NCBI RefSeq assembly: GCF_030272615.1
Contig: NW_026728918.1
Location: 60,001-124,000, forward strand
DNA from: Cryptomeria japonica
Taxonomy: Eukaryota; Streptophyta; Pinopsida; Cupressales; Cupressaceae
Direction of reading: 5' to 3'
DNA: 64,000 nt
In this document: positions 46,305 to 57,710 of the stretch, piece after piece
How positions within the stretch are numbered: position 1 is the first letter of the stretch
Layout: each line of letters opens with the position of its first letter
The notes under the pieces: generated by a model
What the model was told of the DNA's origin: nothing
Seen by the model: the letters and a program-made list of their open reading frames with translations, nothing else
The model's database searches: none
Position numbers and translations under genes: made by a program

Positions 46305-46787
46305 AATATTTTATTTTGTTATAAATTCTTTATATGATTACATTTTCAAAATAGTCATTTATATTTTGTATTAAAATTGAATGAGATGTGACAAAAGGAT
46401 TTAGTTACTTCCACCCAAAAACGTAACAGATCGATGAAATGTGTTTGTAACATTGCCTTAATATTACTACTTGCTCAAAAGCATTTGAGGTGAATAATAA
46501 AATTAATTATAATCTTAAAATGATAAGTAGACGCAATTGTTGATAGACAAAATCACAATAACGATTCTTCTTGATTCTTCATTTGTGTAGTTCACTCACA
46601 CATTAATTTGATTATTTCAAACAAATACAATACAATGACGAACACATCACGTCCAACTCATTTATACTAGTTCGAATCTAACTAAGAAGTTTGCATTAAT
46701 AAATCCCAAGCATTCGAACGATATTCAGCTCAACCAACAAATGAATACATAAACTTCTGCAATATTCAAGAGTCTTGGATCCCGAGA

Positions 46788-47015
46788 CTATTTCATGGCA
46801 CAGTTTTTTGCACAGACGCCTGCACCATTAGGGCAGCGTGCAATCTCCCAAGGGCAGCAAAAGTCGCCAGGAGGACAGTCATCCTGGCTATAACACTCGC
46901 TGTTAGGGTCGCACTGCGCTGAAACCATTCTCACCCCTTCAAATATCACAAGCAACATTAAGAGTATTAAAAACTTTTTCGCAAACTGCATGACTACTAA
47001 TTTCTTTGCGACCAT
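46788..47015 (-). CDS. Small secreted cysteine-rich peptide, copy 2
   Basis: A single-exon precursor of 75 aa from the conserved start MVAKKL. An in-frame ATG 11 codons upstream (47048) would extend it, but copy 1 lacks that ATG, so I take it as leader. The signal peptide (KKFLILLMLLVIFEGVRMVSA) is nearly identical to copy 1. The mature peptide keeps all eight cysteines with the same spacing while the loops differ (for example DPNSE for DTDNE, PNGAGV for ADGGGV), and the C-terminus gains MK. Loop variation with a fixed cysteine frame and an intact promoter box suggests both genes have been under coding constraint. Confidence 0.78.
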   Translation of the reverse strand: MVAKKLVVMQFAKKFLILLMLLVIFEGVRMVSAQCDPNSECYSQDDCPPGDFCCPWEIARCPNGAGVCAKNCAMK

Positions 47016-47066
47016 TTTTGTTTGGCGAGTGATTGAATGTTCTGACATTTTTGTTCGTATGCTGTA

Positions 47067-47074
47067 CTTAAATA
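47067..47074 (-). promoter_or_regulatory. TATA box of cysteine-rich gene 2
   Basis: TATTTAAG on the minus strand, 52-59 bp before the chosen ATG, in the same conserved context as gene 1. Confidence 0.6.
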
Positions 47075-47420
47075 AGTGTTTTGGGACATTGGGACGATGA
47101 GTTCAAGAAAGGTTAGGACAAATATATGGAATAAAAATCTCCTCCTTTTCAGTGTTCTGAAGAGGAATCTGAAACGGCAATGTAAATTAAAGGAGATGGA
47201 AATAGAATAAGTAACGAAGCTTATTTGATAATATAGAAGATATATATTATGTTATCGGAGAATAGTGCTAAACTCTTCAAATGACACTCACGATTCTTGC
47301 TATTAACGGCGACATTAAGTTTTTATAACGGTTTTGACTTATTAGATCGAATCGCAAGGATTAATTTGGTAAGTGCACCTCGCAGAATTAGCTGCCACCT
47401 TATAATCTAAAAGTCTAAAT

Positions 47421-49267
47421 AGAATCAAATATCTTATCACTATGTAGGGACATTATAACATCCAACTCTCAAGTACTCATCTACACAACAAACCACAAGG
47501 AGAATAAAAAGAAGTTTGAGTTGATCTTTGACAAATTTATAATTGAAAAGAGATAGTCTTGGGATTCTGTAGGAGCTTGCAATAAATGATCAGGCCCTTC
47601 CTTAGGTCTCGTGACCATTATAAGAAATCGAGATGCACAAAATAATCCTATCTTAAGTGTTTCTAGGAATAGAAAGAGTAGTGACAATACAAGGTAGAGT
47701 ATAAAATGAAAGTGATTCAACAAGGAGATGAGATATCAAGTTGCCATATGCACTACAAAAGAATGCTATAATAACAATAATAAAAGAGAGAAGTTAAGAT
47801 CAATTAAAACTAAAATGATGTCACCTCTAGAAGCTTGATGAATCCAAAGGCCACAAGGATGCTATTAAATGCCACAAGATCTCCAAGAGGATTGTTGTAT
47901 TAGCGATTAACAAATCACATGGAGAAATCAATGTTCAACAATGTTGGTATTAAAGACTATTATAGATAGCTTGAGAGTATGAGATATTGTAAGATTGAAT
48001 GAGAGAGAGATTTTGGATGTGTAATTGGAAGTTATGTTTCAAAATGAGTAAAAGAAGGGTAATGGTTGGAGTTTGATAGCCATATAGATTATAGTTATCA
48101 CCAACCTAGGTAACTAGTAGGTGGGAAAATGCTTGAAAATAGGTATTTAAATGTTACATTATGCTAGCCTCTAAATAGTTTAATAATAACAAATAACCAA
48201 ACATGGGAAAGGAACAAGGTTAATATGACCATGAGATTAGTTTAATCATGTCTAAAACACTTAATAATCATGTCTAAAATGCTTAATAAGTCATACATGT
48301 AATTCCAATTGAATTGTGCTCTAGTGTAAAACTAGAAAAGTTACTTAGAGTCTCTCAATGTATACAAAAAGGGATAGTGAATATTTTCACCTCCCAAATA
48401 GACTAATCTAGAATGAATTGAAAAGTCCTTGTAAAGAACGCACCAAGACAAGTCAAAAAAAATTGTTCAATAATAGCTAACTATACACTCTAGAATTTAT
48501 ATTTCATGAGCTAGCCAACGATTGTAATGCACATATGTCATTGAGATTTTGTACCATAACATATGTAGTTAAATTAAAGCATATTCTTTTCAAGGTTTAT
48601 AATAATAAAATAGGTTATCATTATATACCATTTCAAATCTTTTCACTTGAATTTCTTACAACAAATTTTGTGATAATTTTGTTATAATAAAATCAAGATC
48701 AGTATAGAAGGATTAAAAGTACTAATTTGAGATTCTATATTTTAAATATGACCACGATCCAATACAAAAAATAATATGACCATCCAAAATAAAACATCGA
48801 ATAGTCTTACTAACTCTATGAATGTTTTTGGGGCATTGTAAATTCAAATAACCATAGATAAGGTAACCAAGTATCACCTTATCCACACACAAAAATGAAC
48901 ATTATTGAAAAAGCATTTTTTTATAATTGATAAAATAGAAGTTGGAATAGAATTAATATCTATTAAGAGAACAATTTGACTGGGTAAGCCTCAAAACAAA
49001 AACAAAAACAAAAACATTTCTAAGCTTAATAGGTAAGAATAGAGAATTGAAAGTTAAATCCTTCTCCAGTGAAGTACTACAAAAGACAACATTGGAGACC
49101 TTACCTATGATTACAAATTCTTTGTGAAATCTGGCTTCTCATATAAAAGATGCGAAACCAAAATTATGCTCCTTCCTAACCTCATTTTGGCACTAAAATT
49201 CAAATCCTGCCGTCTTGGAGTGTTAAATTCTATAGAAATTTCTTTTAAGGAGCACAAAGAACATGCA
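47421..49267. other. Intergenic DNA containing one copy of a dispersed ~360-bp repeat
   Basis: 47892-48250 is repeated at 51671-52020 (ggagaaatcaatg, caacaatgttggtattaaag, gtaaaagaag). The rest is AT-rich without any recognised gene, although short frames occur (47481-47723, minus, 80 aa). Confidence 0.5.
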
Positions 49268-49423
49268 TTATATTGAATTTCCTTATGATTTAAGTCTTTG
49301 TTGTGAAACGATAGCAGCCAACATCTTCACTCCAAATTTAAACATATTCAAAGTTGTATATAAGATTATATTCAATTTCTTTATAATTTAAGCCTATGCT
49401 TGAAAATGACAATGGCTAACATC
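49268..49423 (+). repeat. ~108-bp tandem repeat, second copy split by a TRIM element
   Basis: ttatatt(g/c)aattt recurs at 49268 and 49376. The second copy runs to aacatc (49423), is interrupted by the TRIM-like element, and continues at 50365 with acatcttcataccaaa, parallel to acatcttcactccaaa (49321) of copy 1. Confidence 0.7.
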
Positions 49424-50364
49424 TGTTGGAATATGGTAATTTCTCCCATATGCAAGAAAGATCTACCACCATGCAACCACTGCCACCGTGAGCTCAGAAG
49501 CATAAGTTATATTATCAAAAGTTGAAGAGATTGTTAGCAAACGATTCAAGAAATCAAGGGAAGCAAGGGAAGCATTGTAATGTTGTCACCCTGATGCAAA
49601 GAGGGAAAGAGGTCTGAAGGCCACCAGTTAAAAGTTGAAAGTTAAGAGAGAAGATAGCCAAAGGATAGTAGGCAGATTGAGAACCTGAAGGTGAAGGATT
49701 ATCGTTTGAAGACAATGATTTGTGGTAGTCAAGGAAGAGATTACATGGAATTTTATCATGGTTAGGAAATAGGCCAGCATAGCCAACTAAAGCTAAGATC
49801 TTGAAGCAACAGCAGTGTGACTCAGTGTGAAGTGTTAATGCACCAGCAGTGTGATTCAGTGTGAAGTGTTAATGGTAGAAATTAAAGGGGAGTGTTGGAG
49901 GAAAGTAATTTCTCCCTCATGCAATACCATGCAACCACCGTATGCATGCAGTTAGCCACCGTTAAACTGGGAGTGTTGTAGTAATTTTTCCATCATGAGC
50001 ATGTAGTTACCAACAGTTCCATCAAATTGGAAATCATGCAAACCAATTATCTCCATCGGTCATGTAGACTTTTAGTTATTTCAATTAGTTATTAAAAAAA
50101 GTCTAAATGTTATAACTCTTTAAAGAAATTTCTTCATGCTTTTGAAGTCCTCTATAAAAGAGGCATATGTAATCTGATTTCATGAGCGGTGGAAGTAAAG
50201 AAGTCTCGGCTGCATGCGTGGAAATAAAGAAGTCTCGGCTGCATGAAAGGGAAAAATGTGCATGAGGAGTTTAACGGTGGCCGACTGAGGGCTCACGATG
50301 GATCTGAAGGTTGAGTATAGCAAACTGTAGTAAACGGTGGCAGGAGAAATTATTCCTTCCAACA
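49424..50364 (+). mobile_element. TRIM-like miniature LTR retrotransposon (941 bp)
   Basis: It is flanked by a perfect 5-bp target duplication acatc (49419-49423 and 50365-50369). The 3' LTR is 49893-50364 (TGTTGGAGG...CCTTCCAACA) with PPT attaaaggggag before it and TATA box CTATAAAAG at 50152-50160. The left end starts TGTTGGAATATGG, resembles the LTR for about 75 bp, and then appears deleted. There is no coding capacity. Internal tandem repeats have periods of 34 bp (49811/49845) and 29 bp (50189/50218). Confidence 0.72.
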
Positions 50365-50369
50365 ACATC

Positions 50370-50767
50370 TTCATACCAAATTTTAACATATTCAAAGTTG
50401 TATATAAGATGGAACATTTACTAGATGAGGAACATATAATAGATGACCATAGAGATTAGAAGGCAGACTTGTTATTAAAAATGCCGAAATACAAATGACT
50501 GCTCTTACATCACGAAGCACATGGATCGAGACGATGGACCAGTCAAGACTTGCACCTAGGCCCTTTTAGGTGTATTTATAGGTGCTCCACCATTCGAGCT
50601 ACTGACCAGATACAGTTTAAGGATTTTTGGAGTGTGGAGTACCCTTCCAATATTAACTTCAAAATGCAAATGATTTATAAATCAGTTCATCCAGTCTAGC
50701 TTTGATGCCATGTTGAAAAGAACATACCAATAAGGATTCAGTCTATCTTTGATACCATGTTCTAACA
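50370..50767. other. Intergenic DNA, nothing seen
   Basis: Completes the split 108-bp repeat (to about 50410), then shows no recognisable feature. Confidence 0.4.
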
Positions 50768-51342
50768 TAACCCTCTTTTTAATTAATTAAATAATTAATT
50801 AAATTAATATTTGTTTTAGATCATCATAATCTTCTTTTTTTATTCATTAAATTAATTATTCAATTTATTTGATTTAAATCATTAAACCATGTTCTAACAA
50901 TTAATTAAATAAATAAAGCATATTGTTTAATTAATACCCTCTCTCACATTTAAATAAATCAGCATTTATTTAAATCCCTAAAAGTCCATCCCTCACATTT
51001 AAATAAATAAATATTTATTTAAAATCCTAAAACCCTCACCCATTTGCACTTTCTAGAAAATGCAAGTTGCATACTAACCCTTCTCCTAATCATGTCTAAA
51101 CCTTTGATTATTAACCTAATCCCCATCTAAGTGTTTGCACATTCCTAAACTAAGGGATTAGTGAATAGTCACTTAAAACATTTAAGGCTCTTACAAAGTA
51201 TTAAATGCCTTTTCCCTTCCACAAGTACTTAACCCACATGGGTTTTGGACCAAACTAACCCACCTTTGACCCTTGGTTCGAGACTTGTCCATTAACCCAA
51301 CCATCCATGGTAACCCCCAAGTCTCTTCTAGCATTATATGAC
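50768..51342 (+). repeat. Diverged fragment of a Tat-B-like LTR
   Basis: It aligns with the first half of the Tat-B LTR in the same order: accctctt, ttaattaattaaa, ttcaatttatttgattta, ctctcacatttaaataaat, ccctcacccatttgcac, gcaagttgca. There are many substitutions and indels. It stops before the TATA region. It documents an older wave of the same family. Confidence 0.7.
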
Positions 51343-51345
51343 AAT

Positions 51346-52020
51346 AGTGGGAAACGTTTTTCTTATTTATAAAACTTTGGGAAACCCGTCAAATGAGATT
51401 CACGATTCTTGGACAATATTAAGTTTTTATAATAATTTTGACTTCTTAGAATTAATCGCAAGGTTTAGTTTTATAAAAGCAACTCACATACTGTGATGCC
51501 ACCTTATAATTTAAATTACAAAGCTAGAAAGCTAAATTTAAAATTGTAGACATAAGTAAATATGGAAGCTATCAAAGATACTATCACCATGCATGGAAAT
51601 TATATCATATGTGTCTCAAGTTATTGTCTACAAAGGTGGAAAAATCAAAAGTTTCCACAATACCTTGAAGAATATTGTTGTATTAGTGATTAACTAATCA
51701 CATGGAGAAATCAATGCTCAACAATGTTGGTATTAAAGAGTATTATAGATGGCTTGGGAGTATAAAAGATTGTGAGATTGAATGAGAGAGATTTTAGATG
51801 TGTAATTGAAATTATGGTTCAAAATGAGTAAAAGAAGGCTAATGGTTGGAGTTTTGAGAGTCATATAGGCTATATTTACCACCAACCTAAGTAACTACTA
51901 GGTGGTAAAATGCTCGAAAATAGTGATGTACATAACATTATGCTAGTGTCTAAATAGTTTAATCATAGGAGATGTCCAAACATAGGAAGGGTACAAGGTT
52001 AACATTACCATGCCATTAGT
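51346..52020. repeat. Displaced copy of peptide-gene distal upstream DNA plus the 360-bp repeat
   Basis: 51346-51545 matches 40000-40184 (gggaaacgtttttcttatt, tcgcaaggttta, gccaccttataat) and 47270-47420. 51671-52020 matches 47892-48250. No peptide gene is present between them. Confidence 0.65.
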
Positions 52021-52490
52021 ATTGATAGAATTGAAAATAAAGAGAAAGGCCTTGGCACTATGTGGAGAAATGATAATAAAAAGCATAAAATTAACCTAAA
52101 ATAGACTAGGAGAGATAAATATCAAAGTGAATCCAAAACTTTATATTAAATTTGAATTATACACTTTTTCATTACACTAAGAACCTTGAGAATTTAGAGA
52201 ATCGTGCCCATGAGCATGTGGCTACAACCATGTTGATATCCTTGAAGAGAAAACTAGCCCATTTTGGAGAAACAGGTTGACACAATTTCAACGAGCATAT
52301 AAGGTATATCCCCTAGTGGTTAACAATTACTTATATAGGTGAGCAATTTTGTTGTGTTACGCTTTCTTTTGCATGATAATGTTATATTTAAGAATGGATT
52401 TAGTATACAAAGAGAAATATATATAAGTTACAAATTCTCCTAAATTGGTGTTATTATTGACTATTTTGGTCATTTTATTGTTTGGCCAAT
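52021..52490. other. Intergenic DNA, nothing seen
   Basis: AT-rich, no open frame or repeat recognised. Confidence 0.4.
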
Positions 52491-52665
52491 TTCTTAAATG
52501 TTGGGAAGAATATAGGGAATAATAATCTCCTCCTCCTGCAGTGTTTGATTGTTTGGGCTAGTGAAGAATTTAAGGCTTTTATTTGACATGTTTGGAAGAG
52601 GAATCTCAAACGACAATGGGAATTAATGGGGATTGAAATAGAATCATTGAGAAGCGAGGGGGTGT
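52491..52665 (-). repeat. Displaced copy of peptide-gene proximal upstream DNA
   Basis: It matches 39805-39950 (aataataatctcctcctc, gcagtgtttg, tttggaagaggaatct, acggcaatg-like text). The coding sequence and TATA box are absent, so this is a gene-less remnant of a third paralogous block. Confidence 0.6.
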
Positions 52666-54810
52666 GAATGAGTGACGTTCTAAAATTCAAAAATCAAAGC
52701 GTGCAAATATCAATAGATCAAAAACCATACACACACAACGATAAATATCATAACACAAGAATTTACGAGAAAAATCCAATGTGGGAAAAACCTCGGTGAG
52801 AAGAGTTGTTGGAGTCTACTGGTCCAATGCATCCTCGCAAATAAAATCACTGGTAAAATCTAATTTAAGGGCACCAACCCTAGAGAAGCACCAACTCCTC
52901 AATTTAGAGAACCTACTCAAGGAGCGCCTACCCCTACTCTGAGCACCTACTGATAAAATTACAATGACTTAGTGATAAAAATTAATACAATGAGAAACCT
53001 TGCTACAAATGAATTTTGTAACCCTCTGTAACTATGATAGACTCAATTCTTTTAGATACAACAATGTGCTTGCAAATATCACTTCCCTCCTTTGATCAAA
53101 CCTCTGATGTTATATAGCTTTGTTCTTTTGTCTCTAATATCCGTCCTTTCTCTCTCTAAGTTACTTGGTGTGTATCTTTTATTTCAGCTCACCCTGCCTT
53201 TACAAACACTCTTCACTCTTTCTCTTTGTTCTACCCCTCAACTCACTTGCCTTAGTACACTCTCTTTTGGACTCTATTTTTTTCTGTTTAACACACTTCT
53301 CCTTGAGTTCTTCTCAACTCTCGATCTCAACAGTTCACTTATTTTTACACCCTATCCTACCTGCCTCACAAATCACACTTGGTAGATATCTATGTTCATA
53401 GGTTGCTTTCCCTCCAAAAGAATTCAAATATACTCTTCTCAAGCTTCTAGGAAATCTTTTTGTAGATAGATTTGCAGCTAATATTGAATGCATCTTCTTC
53501 CATTTTAGATTTACTATTGAATACAGATTACTGTAATTAGTAATCTTCACTTTCTCTTTGACAGAGTGTCATGTCGACTGGAGATATCCTAATATTTTCA
53601 TGGTTGTGTGATCACATTGACAATAGATCTTTAGATAATTCTTGAGCCACTCACCATCTACAACCTTGTCTTCATTAAATGTAATTGTCTGCATTAGTTT
53701 CTCGACCTATTCTGATTGGATATCCAAACTCCCAAAACTGGAGGATTTATATTGACCAACTCTGCAAGCAAAAACTTTTGTCATTCGGATCCACAAACAT
53801 CTGTCTTGCATCTACCACATCATCAAAAACATCTTATTTTTCAATCTGGTCAACCATGTTCAAATGCCCACAAGGACTATTCAACCATCGACATGAGATG
53901 AACTTCTTCATTGTGATCTCTGCATTGCACACTACACTTGCAAGATGGTGGGATCCATCATCTATTATGTAAATTTTATCTTCACAGAAGTTCGCTTCAT
54001 TAGATTCCATGGTTGCGGGATGGCGAGATTGATTCATTTCATTGTGGTCTTGATCCCCGCAAAGTCTTCCTTATTCATACTTTCTGGTCATAGGATGGTG
54101 GGATACTTCGCCTAGACAACAGTTGGTCACACTAAAAAAAGAAGTATTTCGGTGTAGCAGCAAAGAGACTCCCAAAGGGAAAGTCTCACGCCATGGGGGG
54201 ACAAATCTGCGACTACCACATGGCACCACCAAGCACGAAGGAGGGCCCCATATGATCACAATGAAACATGAAGAGCCCAAATAGTGGTAGACACATTGAC
54301 ACATGAACTGTCGGCCCGAACAAGGCCTTACCAAAGGGAGAGCATGTCGATAAGACCAACAAAGGTGACCACCATGAAGATAAAGTCTCACATAACCACT
54401 ATGTCACACCAAAAAAGGGCCTTATCGGTATGACATAAAGAAGCAGATAAGAGAGAAATGAGGTCTTGGCGAGCGACCATGTGTCATCAACAAGGAACAT
54501 GTCAATGAGACAAAAATGAGGTCTCACTGAAATCCAGAGTGTCGGCCAGATAAGAAATATTTCTTGTCGAAAACTGTCAAATAGAGAATTTTGAAACATT
54601 TTCAATCTGCAACTCACAAAGATGAAACCCAATGGGCACAACACATTGAGAGACCATTGTAGAACATTATTACAGCCCTCAATCGCATGGATTCAGCACA
54701 TTTTCACATCATCACTTCATTCATTTTACATCTAATTGACATCAATGACAATCAATTGACAACAATCTCCCAATTTGGCATTCATGTCAACATTTAGACC
54801 TCTTGGATCA
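52666..54810 (-). other. Unresolved DNA, possibly the 3' LTR of the adjoining copia fragment
   Basis: On the minus strand a purine tract CCAAAGGGGGAGAAG (54811-54826) follows the copia RT fragment and could precede an LTR starting TGATCC or TGTTGACATG. The 52780-52800 phrase atgtgggaaaaacctcgg is of a type common in plant LTRs. I could not define the second LTR end. Long pyrimidine-rich open frames at 53092-53401 look like low complexity, not genes. Confidence 0.35.
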
Positions 54811-54905
54811 ACTTCTCCCCCTTTGGAAACAATGGAAAAGATTCTATGAATTCATCATGTTGCGACTAAACCTTTTGTCAGGGGGATAACTTTGTTGGAA
54901 AATGT

Positions 54906-55630
54906 TAATGTAGATATTTATCTACACACTCTTTCTTGAAACCTTTTTGATGTAGATATTTATCTTGCCTGGAATATCATGCCCTTGGTGCTTGTTTTAA
55001 ACCATATAAGGTTTTGCTCAATCGACAAAAAAAAATTTCATCTTCATGTAGCTGAAACATTTCAGGCTAATCTATGTATATCTATTCTTCAAAAATCCCA
55101 TTCAAAAATGTAGAGTTGACATCCATTTGGTATTATACCTTATATCCATTGTATGTTGAAAATACCAAAAACATTTTGATTGCTTCAAGTCTTGATATCG
55201 CTTGCATACAAGGCTTGGTTTGTTTATTATGACCTTACCTTCTTCATTTATTTTGTTTCTATAGACCCATTTAGCCCCAATGACATTTTTGTCAACTGGT
55301 CTAGGAACCAATTCCCAAGTCTTGTTCTTCTCAATCTAATGCAACTCTTCCTCCATGGCCTTCACCCACTTCTCACTCTTGCTAGCTTCATCATAATTCC
55401 TTGGTCCCATTTCAGTCATCAGGAAGAAATTAACTTCCTCATTGTTCCTTGCATGTAGTCTCCTTGTTTGAAAACATTCATTCTTGTTGCCAATTATATG
55501 ATCTTTGGGGTTGTTCTTTTCAACATAACTATTGGGATCCTTACTGACAACCTCTTCTTCATTTTCAGATTGATATTCCTCTTCAACATAAGGTTCTTCA
55601 ATCTTATTTACTATTGAAGACACCAAAAAT
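54906..55630 (-). pseudogene. Ty1/copia RT N-terminal fragment
   Basis: Minus-strand reading: the acidic pre-RT region (VEEEYQSENEEEVVSK), NYDEASKSEKWVKAMEEELH, KNKTWELVPRPVDKNVIGAKWVYRNKINEEGKV, then decayed MDVNSTFLNG, EMFQLHEDE and TLYGLKQAPRA. Stops and small indels disable it. The RT middle and RNase H are deleted. Confidence 0.85.
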
Positions 55631-56252
55631 TGTCCTACCTTAATTAAATAATTATTTTATTTATTTAATTTTTTAATCTTAAGTCTTCTATTAAATTAAA
55701 TAATTTTTTTATTTAATTAATTCATTTACTCTTTTTCTAGCCTTTCTCTATTTAAATAAATATTTTTAATTATTTAAATTATATTTTCCCTAAATTAAAC
55801 AAATATTTTATTATTTAATTGGTCTCACTTTATCTATTAATTAAACAAATATTTATTTATTTAATAAATTCATTATCTTTTTCATTCTATGACACATCTC
55901 ATTTATCTCTTAATTTTCCTCTACCTACCCCCTTCATTATTTTATTATTTTTTCCTAACTACCCTCTTATTATTTTATCATTTTCTATACCTACCCTTTT
56001 ATCCTAGCTGACTACTTAGATTTTCACCTCTTACTCTTATCCTTCCATTTTCTAAGGTCTTCTTTACATAAAAGGATTCTTTCATCTTCATCAATCCTAA
56101 TAAGAAAAGTAGCAATCTGGAAATCTAGCATTAGAGTGTACTTTTTGCATTCTAGCATTCTTATTTTGCATTCATCATTTCAAATCTTCATTCACCATAT
56201 CTTCATGTGCGTGTGCTTCTGAGAATCATTTTTTAACACAAAGTCTTGGCTG
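55631..56252 (+). repeat. AT-rich LTR-like fragment
   Basis: It starts tgtcctaccttaattaaataa directly at the edge of the copia fragment and shows the same style of aaataaatatt/ttatttaatt palindromic blocks as the Tat-B LTR, then cac/ccc-rich text and a possible TATA (cataaaag, about 56067). I cannot place its right end or a target duplication. Confidence 0.35.
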
Positions 56253-56257
56253 ATAGA
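56253..56257. repeat. Athila-like element target duplication, left (ataga)
   Basis: Matches ataga at 63022-63026. Confidence 0.75.
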
Positions 56258-57688
56258 TGATGAGACCATAACTTATCTCATATTTAACTCATTAAAATCA
56301 TCTATTTCTTCTTAAGTATATTATTTTAAAAGTGGAGTTGAGTAATAACTGGAAGTTCTTTAGCTTGTTTAAGGTAGAATATAAAGTAGATATTTGATTT
56401 ATTTTTTAATAAATAAATGTGATACAAAATGCTTCTAACATGTCTCCATGAGAGTGCAAGATATTACAATGCAAATGAATGAGTTATTAAATAACTCATG
56501 ATAAGAAGAAGATTTAGAAATACTTGTTGTAGAGAGCTCCAGACATTAACTTCAAACAACTCTAGACATTGTAGAAGGATTTTAAGCTATTAAGATAGAA
56601 AATAATACTAAAGAATCCTAACACAGTCCAAAATTCATGAAAAATCATGGAGCATCAGTCATTCCAAAATCAATGGGAAAAGTATTTGTTTAATGCAAGT
56701 TATAGTTGCACACTACATTGTATTATCTTTCTTTGACAAGATAACACAAGTTACCAAAGAACTCCAATGTAATTGAATTATTGTATAATATTCTTCAGGA
56801 TAATCAACAATGATTTAGTCAATTGAATTGGTGATTAATGCATTCATTCACGTTGAGAACTTGAAGACTTCCTAAAAATCAGGCGCCTAGAAATTGTGAA
56901 AAATGCAGTCTCAGTAAAATAGCGATATCTCCCTCATTTTTTTAACGGAATTCAAAAATTCAAAATGATCTAGAAACTAGACTTGAAGGTCTAAAAAGTA
57001 CTTTGTGTATTTGGTGTGATTCACAACAGGGAGAGAGAAGTAACTAACTGAAGATGACTGAGACAAAGATGGAGGGATGAAGGACAACAAGTTCAGTTTT
57101 CTCAAAGTTTTGTAAATGACTTTAAAAAAAAAGGATCTTGGATCCAAATTATTAGGAGATTAGTTGGATAGATATGGAATGATAATTCTATAAATCTATT
57201 GTAATCATTTGAGTAAATGGGGGGATTAGAAAGGATTGTTTTATCCTGAGGAAATATGATAGACTAGTTTCATTTCTAGTAATGTATTTTCCAGAATTTC
57301 CTAGAGTAAATTTGAATTTAAGAAAGTATTTTATTTCTAGAAAGTGTGAATTAGTTTATCTTTTTTATGCAAGTGTGCCTTAGATTATCCTTTCCTTTCA
57401 TGCAAGTATGCCTTAGATTAGCTTTCATTTCCTATAAAGTTTTTGATAAAGATAAACGGGTTTTACATGGACCCGAAACCAAAAGTTTTACAAAAGTCGG
57501 CCATCAGCCAAACAGACAGGAACCAATAGCAAAACAAGGGAGCACCCCAGAACAGTCACGAAAGCATTCATTTCCTACAAAGTTAGAATATATTGTCAAA
57601 CCAATTTTTTTCATTCTCTTTTGCATACAGCCATGGACACCACCTTGGATTGATAAATTAAATGATGAGGATTGCAACAACCCCATCA
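56258..57688 (+). repeat. Athila-like 5' LTR (with LINE tail insert)
   Basis: It starts TGATGAGACCATAAC and ends CCCCATCA. It is collinear with 58964-59858 plus 62620-63021. It contains the LINE insertion at 57442-57566. Confidence 0.82.
57424..57584 (-). mobile_element. 125-bp 5'-truncated LINE tail with 18-bp target duplication
   Basis: The insert is 57442-57566. The minus strand shows GGTTTCGGGTCCATGTAAAACCC then TTTATC and an A-rich end, the same tail as the 46-kb LINE. Flanks 57424-57441 and 57567-57584 are ttcatttccta(t/c)aaagtt. The other LTR keeps the empty site (ttcatttcctgcaaagtt, near 62905), which proves the insertion. Confidence 0.85.
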
Positions 57689-57692
57689 TTTT

Positions 57693-57710
57693 TGGCACCG
57701 TTGTTGGGGA
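57693..57710 (+). promoter_or_regulatory. Athila-like primer-binding site
   Basis: TGGCACCGTTGTTGGGGA, 4 nt after the LTR. All three differences from the tRNA-Asp-type site are C-to-T or G-to-A, as expected from deamination. Confidence 0.78.

Larger units (their letters stand above)
46310..47420 (-). repeat. Paralogous block 2 around the second cysteine-rich peptide gene
   Basis: It aligns with 38880-40184 on both sides of the gene (for example 46345-46460 with 38890-39010, 46650-46790 with 39240-39390, and 47240-47420 with 39955-40150). Divergence is substantial, with small indels, so the duplication is old relative to Tat-B. Confidence 0.75.

Noticed and set aside
53092-53401. Overlapping Leu/Ser/Phe-rich frames resembling membrane proteins
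   Set aside because: Pyrimidine-rich low-complexity DNA open in two frames at once, with no start context or homology.
54884-54905. Plus-strand copia PPT and LTR start (cagggggataactttgttgga)
   Set aside because: The neighbouring copia reads on the minus strand and no LTR partner was found in plus orientation; chance resemblance.
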